From NCBI RefSeq assembly GCF_003334855.1, contig NZ_QOWE01000016.1, forward strand, positions 124,001 through 188,000: DNA of 64,000 nucleotides, given 5' to 3'. Positions 59,813 through 64,000 of the stretch are shown piece after piece. Position numbers and translations under genes: made by a program. Every line of letters starts with the position of its first letter. Position 1 is the stretch's first letter. The notes under the pieces are model-generated. The model was not told where the DNA came from. It did no database searches and saw nothing but the letters and a program-made list of their open reading frames with translations. Source of the stretch: Larkinella punicea (lineage in GTDB: Bacteria > Bacteroidota > Bacteroidia > Cytophagales > Spirosomataceae).

Positions 59813-60907
59813 TTATTCCTTCAAAATCTTCACCTCCACCCGCCGGTTCAGCCGCTTGGTTTCCTCGCGCGAATTATCGGCAATCGGTTTGCTACCCCCA
59901 TACGCCTGGGTTTGAATCCGCGACGGCGCGATGCCTTTGTTGGTCAGGTAGCTTTTGACGGCATCGACGCGTTTCTGCGACAAAGCCACGTTCAATTTCG
60001 GATCGCCCACATTGTCGGTATGGCCAGCCAGTTCGATTTCCATCGTGGAATTTCGCTTCATGATCGACAACAGGGAATCCAATTCAGGATATGATTCCGG
60101 TTCAATTTCATACGCCGACTGCTTGAACAGCAGGTTATTCAACCGATACGTCCGGCCCGCTTCAACCTTTGAACCAAAATTTTCCACTTTTTCGATCGGT
60201 GCCGGTTTGGGCGTTTCTTTTTTCGGTGGCGTCTGGGCCACGACCGAATCTTTCGGAACCGGTTTTGAGGCCGGTTTTTGAACGGGTGGCGTTGTTGGCC
60301 TGGGTTTCGGTTTTATCGGCGGTTTCCGGACGGGCGGTTTGGCATTTCGCAGATCGTCTTTGTATGCGATTATACGCAAATCATAAACATTGTAGGGTTG
60401 TTGCGAATGTGTCCCATTTCGATAATAACGCACATCCTCCTCAACCAGATCAACCAACTGCACCCCTTTGCCAGGTCGTTCAAAATGCGCTTCACAGGAT
60501 ATTTTGACCGCAAAATCAAACTGGGCGGCCTCCGGTTGGTCTAAAATAGCAACTTCTTCAATTTGTCCATTTTCCAAAACCGCCTTTATGTTTTTAATGT
60601 AGAGCAGGGCATATTCACGGTTTCCCTTTTTATCGTATAGCCGCCAGGAATTGGGATGGCCCGGGCCGTATACCGTTTGAGAACTGTGTGCATACTGCAA
60701 CCGGGGGCGGGGTGCCCTTGTCTGCTTGTCAGACACAAAATAAACAATCATTTTATGGTTGGTGTACTCCACTTTTGTAACCTGCCCACCGCCATCCACC
60801 ATTCGTTGAGGAGGATTAAGATCACGCTGAATGATTTTCTGAGCCTGAGCAGGCAATAGCCAACCCAGGCTGAGCAACCACAAAATCAAAAAGCTCCGTT
60901 TTATCAT
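59813..60907 (-). CDS. OmpA-family outer-membrane/peptidoglycan-associated protein
   Basis: This 364-residue exported protein (signal peptide MIKRSFLILWLLSLGWLLPAQAQ) has a beta-rich N-terminal domain with no recognised family, a Pro/Lys-rich linker (~195-240; PPVRKPPIKPKPRPTTPPVQKP) and a C-terminal OmpA domain (TMEIELAGHTDNVGDPKLNVALSQKRVDAVKSYL). It probably spans from the outer membrane to peptidoglycan. A Met four codons earlier (60919, GTG) is possible; the ATG at 60907 gives the cleanest signal peptide. Confidence 0.88.
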   Translation of the reverse strand: MIKRSFLILWLLSLGWLLPAQAQKIIQRDLNPPQRMVDGGGQVTKVEYTNHKMIVYFVSDKQTRAPRPRLQYAHSSQTVYGPGHPNSWRLYDKKGNREYALLYIKNIKAVLENGQIEEVAILDQPEAAQFDFAVKISCEAHFERPGKGVQLVDLVEEDVRYYRNGTHSQQPYNVYDLRIIAYKDDLRNAKPPVRKPPIKPKPRPTTPPVQKPASKPVPKDSVVAQTPPKKETPKPAPIEKVENFGSKVEAGRTYRLNNLLFKQSAYEIEPESYPELDSLLSIMKRNSTMEIELAGHTDNVGDPKLNVALSQKRVDAVKSYLTNKGIAPSRIQTQAYGGSKPIADNSREETKRLNRRVEVKILKE

Positions 60908-61096
60908 GTCGTTCATCACCTCTCGCCCGTTGTAACGTATAGAACCGCTCTTACTAAACGCGGTCTTTTTTACTTTTTGTTAACAAAAAGTAAAAAATTA
61001 TTCTTTTATTTCTAGTTATTTCGCTTAAAATACTATTTACAGTATTTTATTGGCGATATTGATAGGACTACGATCGGAACCCACAATTCCACACAC

Positions 61097-61618
61097 ATGA
61101 GCAAGTGCATTTTTTTAGATCGCGATGGCGTTTTGAATGAAGACCGGACTGACTACGTTTACCGGGTTGAAGATTTTATTATTCCGACAGGAGTCGTTGA
61201 AGGCCTGCAACTCCTGAAAAACGCCGGTTATTTACTAATTGTCGTGACCAATCAGGCCGGTATTGCCCGCGGCCTCTACTCGCGGAACGATGTCATGCGG
61301 TGTCATCAGTATCTCCAGGATCAGTGCGGCAACCTGATCGACGACATTTATTATTGCCCGCACCACCCCGATTTCGATTCGCAGTCGCTGCTGCGGAAAC
61401 CCGATTCGTTGATGCTGGAAAAAGCCATTGCCAAATACAATATCGACGTCAGCCAATCCTGGATGATTGGCGACGCACCCCGTGACATACAGGCGGGCAA
61501 GCGGGTGGGCGTCCGGACCGTACACATTACACCAAAAATACCGGAGCTTCCTGTTGGTGATCAACAGGCTCCCAATCTGCTGGAAGCGTCAAAAATGGTG
61601 GTAAACGCTGCCTGCTGA
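61097..61618 (+). CDS. gmhB: HAD-superfamily phosphatase, D-glycero-manno-heptose 1,7-bisphosphate phosphatase type
   Basis: This 173-residue HAD-III enzyme has the catalytic D8-x-D10 in CIFLDRDGVLNED, the Thr motif VVTNQAGIARG, the zinc/recognition segment YYCPHHPDF, and MIGDAPRDIQAGKRVG. This combination is that of GmhB and related histidinol-phosphate phosphatases. GmhB makes heptose precursors for LPS. Because hisB is not in this window and its phosphatase domain is similar, a histidinol-phosphatase role cannot be excluded, but the zinc loop favours GmhB. Confidence 0.85.
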   Translation: MSKCIFLDRDGVLNEDRTDYVYRVEDFIIPTGVVEGLQLLKNAGYLLIVVTNQAGIARGLYSRNDVMRCHQYLQDQCGNLIDDIYYCPHHPDFDSQSLLRKPDSLMLEKAIAKYNIDVSQSWMIGDAPRDIQAGKRVGVRTVHITPKIPELPVGDQQAPNLLEASKMVVNAAC

Positions 61619-61750
61619 TTAAGCGAGTTGTTCGGTCGAAACCGGTTGCTTCTGCTGCAGGTGGCTGTCATAAGCCGGACACGCTCTGCGCGCACAGGAA
61701 CCGAGCGATACAAGGGCCATCAGACCCAGAATGATGCTGATCTTTTTCAT
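61619..61750 (-). CDS. Small lipoprotein with a CPAY motif
   Basis: A 43-residue frame on the minus strand reads MKKISIILGLMALVSLGSC followed by ARRACPAYDSHLQQKQPV. It has a good lipobox (LGSC, Cys19) and a second Cys in ACPAY at residue 24, so the mature protein is only about 25 residues. It abuts the gmhB stop (no gap) on the opposite strand. Lipoprotein signals of this quality rarely arise by chance, so I consider it real. Function unknown. Confidence 0.72.
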   Translation of the reverse strand: MKKISIILGLMALVSLGSCARRACPAYDSHLQQKQPVSTEQLA

Positions 61751-61766
61751 TGCTGGTTAAATTTTT

Positions 61767-61800
61767 CTGTCCACAAAAACCGGGTGGCTTTTGTGGACAG
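61767..61800. other. Hairpin between the small lipoprotein and the decarboxylase gene
   Basis: Arms 61767-61778 (CTGTCCACAAAA) and 61789-61800 form a perfect 12-bp stem around 10 nt. It lies 18 bp after the decarboxylase stop and just upstream of the small lipoprotein ATG on the same strand. There is no T-run on either side. Confidence 0.7.
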
Positions 61801-61818
61801 GGCAAAAACTGTGCTATT

Positions 61819-63306
61819 TTAATTTTCCTGTTTTTCTAATTCTTCAACGGGTTGCTCTTCTTCTTCAGCGGCTTTGGCCGCTTCAATGTCGAGCGTCACC
61901 GGCGTTGCGGTTTGGCGATACCCCAGAATTTTCAGCATCACCTCGCTATCCTGTTCGGGCGCAAAAAGCCGCGTGGTCAGATTACCCTCACTATCCCGGT
62001 CCACAATCACATGCTGCGGAGCGGGAATGAGGCAATGCTGAATACCACCATAACCACCCAGTGATTCCTGATACGCACCCGTGTGGAAAAACCCGATGTA
62101 CTGGTCTTCCGTATCCCGTTCAAAAATGGGCAGGTATAAATCGGCGCTGTGGGCTTCCGTATTGTAAAAATCGTGTGAGTCGCAGGTCAAACCGCCCAGA
62201 TTGACTTTCTGATATGGGTTATCCCAGTTATTGACCGACAGCATGATGTATTTCTGACCCAAACCCCACGAATCGGGCAGTTGCGTAATGAACGAACCGT
62301 CGATCATATACCACAACTCTTTATCGTTCTGCAATTTCTGGTCAATCACTTTGTATATAACGGCGCCACTCTCTCCTACCGTATAACTTCCGAACTCCGT
62401 GAAGATGTGCGGCACCGGAACGTTGCTCTTGTTGCAGATCCACTGAATGCTTTCTACGATTTGATCGACCATCGCCTGGTAGTCGTACGTAAACTGGAAC
62501 GAGGTCTGAATCGGCATCCCCCCGCCAATATCGATGGAATCGAGATCGGGACAGATTTTGCTCAGTTCACAGTATTTATACATAAACCGGCTGAGTTCGC
62601 TCCAGTAATAGGCGCTGTCTTTAATACCGGTATTGATGAAAAAGTGGAGCATCTTCAGCTTGAACTTTCCGCTGTTCTGAATTTTCGTGCGGTAGAGTTC
62701 ATTGATATCGCTGTAGCGAATGCCGAGCCGGGAGGTATAAAAGGCAAAGTTCGGTTCTTCGTCGGTGGCAATCCGGATGCCCAGATTAACCGTCTCAGCC
62801 GTTACGCCCTCTTCGTAGGCTTCAATTTCTTTCAGATTATCAAGCACCGGAACCACGTTGTAGCCGTCGTTCAGCAGTTCGCTGATGTATTGGGTATACA
62901 GCGGTCTTTTGTAACCGTTGCAGATAATAAACGTGTTCTTGTCCACCTTCCCGTCTTTGTGCAATTCCCGGATAATTGGAATATCGAAAGCCGATGAGGT
63001 TTCTAAGTGGATCTTGTTTTTTAAGGCTTCTTCGAGCACAAAACGAAAATGCGACGACTTCGTGCAGTAACAGTATGTATACGTTCCCTTGTAATTATAC
63101 CGCTTCATCGCATTCTTGAACAACATGCGGGCGTGTTCAATGTGCTCGGTAATTTTGGGCAGGTACGTCAGTTTAAGCGGTGTTCCATACTGCTTGATAA
63201 TTTCCATCAAAGGAACGTTGTTGAACAGCAGATGATTGTTTTCAACTTTGAATTCGAGAGTCGGAAATTCAAAGGTCTGTTCGATCAGGTCGTTGTAGCT
63301 TTTCAT
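61819..63306 (-). CDS. speA: Arginine decarboxylase-like fold-III PLP enzyme
   Basis: This 495-residue protein is an alanine-racemase-fold decarboxylase. The likely PLP-lysine segment is YTYCYCTKSSHFRFVLEEAL; other segments are HLETSSAFDI, DSIDIGGGMPIQ (PLP phosphate-binding glycines) and TEFGSYTVGESGAVIY, and the C-terminal CDSHDFYNTEAHSADLYLP. The family in Bacteroidota is usually called arginine decarboxylase for polyamine synthesis, but it is distant from classical SpeA and a diaminopimelate or other decarboxylase role is possible. The C-terminus has an acidic tail (EEEEQPVEELEKQ). Confidence 0.75.
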   Translation of the reverse strand: MKSYNDLIEQTFEFPTLEFKVENNHLLFNNVPLMEIIKQYGTPLKLTYLPKITEHIEHARMLFKNAMKRYNYKGTYTYCYCTKSSHFRFVLEEALKNKIHLETSSAFDIPIIRELHKDGKVDKNTFIICNGYKRPLYTQYISELLNDGYNVVPVLDNLKEIEAYEEGVTAETVNLGIRIATDEEPNFAFYTSRLGIRYSDINELYRTKIQNSGKFKLKMLHFFINTGIKDSAYYWSELSRFMYKYCELSKICPDLDSIDIGGGMPIQTSFQFTYDYQAMVDQIVESIQWICNKSNVPVPHIFTEFGSYTVGESGAVIYKVIDQKLQNDKELWYMIDGSFITQLPDSWGLGQKYIMLSVNNWDNPYQKVNLGGLTCDSHDFYNTEAHSADLYLPIFERDTEDQYIGFFHTGAYQESLGGYGGIQHCLIPAPQHVIVDRDSEGNLTTRLFAPEQDSEVMLKILGYRQTATPVTLDIEAAKAAEEEEQPVEELEKQEN

Positions 63307-63637
63307 CCTTTCGGCAGAAGCATAAAAGAGTTTTGTTGGTTTCGAAAAAAGACTGCGAAAATGGCATAAAAAGAGCAGCTTTGCAATGGGGCAGGAACCG
63401 GTTTACAAAAACAAAATGTAACACAGACTGCACGCCTGATTGTCAAGCTGCTGCGTGAATGTCTACTCGCAGTACTGAAAACGAAAAAACGGGGGTTTTG
63501 ATTCGGGAGTTCGTGTTAAATTTTACGGCCTCGTCGCCAGGGTTCGCTAAAAGAACGACCGGTTTTCCAGCCATCTCGTCAACTTTTCGGTTTCAAATGA
63601 AAAGAACTTGTATTTTTAGCGCCACATATTCGACAGA
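63307..63637. other. Divergent promoter region without a gene
   Basis: This 331-bp gap separates the decarboxylase gene and mpl, which diverge. I see no convincing gene; a 60-codon plus-strand frame that overlaps the mpl start lacks any family or signal features. No exact TAnnTTTG box was found for either gene; TATTTTTA at 63611-63618 is a weak candidate for mpl. Confidence 0.4.
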
Positions 63638-64000
63638 ATGAAGCCATTGACCATTCATTTTATTTCCATCGGCGGCAGCGTCATGCACAATCTCGCGATT
63701 GCGCTGCATCAACAGGGACACCAGATCACCGGCTCCGACGATGAAATTCACGAACCTTCCCACGCCCGGCTTAACCAATATGGTTTGCTGCCCGAGCACA
63801 TCGGCTGGCATCCCGACGCCATTCACAGCGGACTGGATGCCGTCATTCTGGGCATGCACGCCCGGGCCGATAACCCGGAATTGCAAAAAGCGCAGGAACT
63901 GAACCTGCCGGTTTATTCGTACCCGGAATTTGTGTACCAGCAAAGCCAAAACAAACAGCGTGTCGTTATTGCGGGTAGCCACGGCAAAACCACGATTACG
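63638..64000 (+). CDS. mpl: UDP-N-acetylmuramate tripeptide ligase, 5' part
   Basis: This is the first 121 codons of a Mur ligase. It begins MKPLTIHFISIGGSVMHNLAIAL with the Rossmann GGSxM typical of Mpl rather than MurC, then QGHQITGSDDEIHEPS, and reaches the ATP P-loop VVIAGSHGKTTIT at the window edge. Mpl attaches recycled L-Ala-gamma-D-Glu-mDAP to UDP-MurNAc, so it belongs to the same recycling pathway as murQ. The rest of the gene is outside the window. Confidence 0.9.
   Translation, partial: MKPLTIHFISIGGSVMHNLAIALHQQGHQITGSDDEIHEPSHARLNQYGLLPEHIGWHPDAIHSGLDAVILGMHARADNPELQKAQELNLPVYSYPEFVYQQSQNKQRVVIAGSHGKTTIT

Noticed and set aside
63459-63641. 60-codon plus-strand gene before mpl
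   Set aside because: It overlaps the mpl start, has no recognisable feature and no supporting promoter.

Overview
The window looks like a chromosomal segment of a member of the Bacteroidota, most likely Cytophagales (Spirosoma/Larkinella-like). This rests on several promoters of the Bacteroidota housekeeping type (-33 TTTG, -7 TAnnTTTG), weak Shine-Dalgarno signals, a TlpA-type thioredoxin with a long N-terminal domain, a carboxypeptidase-regulatory-domain TonB receptor, PD40-OmpA proteins, carotenoid genes and roughly even base composition. The genus is inference. I saw no tRNA or rRNA gene, prophage, IS element or CRISPR array.

Layout. 1-10093 (minus): a long branched-chain amino acid operon, ilvD-ilvB-ilvN-(membrane protein)-ilvC-ilvA-[mntA-hepT toxin/antitoxin pair]-leuC-leuD (cut by the window edge). 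10260-15434: amino-sugar and cell-wall recycling genes (murQ, a dehydrogenase, a LacI regulator, a GH109-type enzyme, a NagB-like deaminase). 15680-18905: bioF-bioD-bioA behind a good promoter and a DnaA-box-like cluster. 19202-25060: glpF, purB, proC, a TlpA protein and gatB. 25427-29070: a small secreted protein, crtB, crtI and an ECF sigma factor. 29402-34042: a TonB receptor with a palindromic operator, an NAD-dependent epimerase and a serine hydrolase. 34347-38200: a Cys-cluster protein, a duplicated secreted protein, a guanidine-II riboswitch with a guanidinium exporter, and an amidohydrolase. 38467-46278: a vWA-like lipoprotein, then a signalling operon (two sensor kinases, receiver, CheR, CheB). 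46468-51964: an unrecognised protein, DinB-like, PD40-OmpA, LOG-like and small membrane or secreted proteins. 52062-55118: a histidine operon (hisH-hisA-hisF-hisIE) preceded by a complete attenuator with a 15-residue leader peptide carrying three consecutive His codons. 55120-64000: a secreted protein, a DUF72 protein, valS, an OmpA protein, gmhB, a 43-residue lipoprotein, an arginine-decarboxylase-like gene and the start of mpl.

The most unusual property is a set of long, near-perfect intergenic palindromes (arms of 16-43 bp) at gene ends and inside the bio and his operons. They fall into several unrelated sequence families. Some run into coding sequence: they supply the stop codons of proC and hisH, the last residues of HisH, and about ten residues near the N-terminus of BioA. 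A separate array of short repeats with a TCCCTACGGGA core supplies the last residues of BioA. The clearest regulatory discoveries are the his attenuator, the guanidine-II riboswitch and the candidate operator at the TonB receptor.
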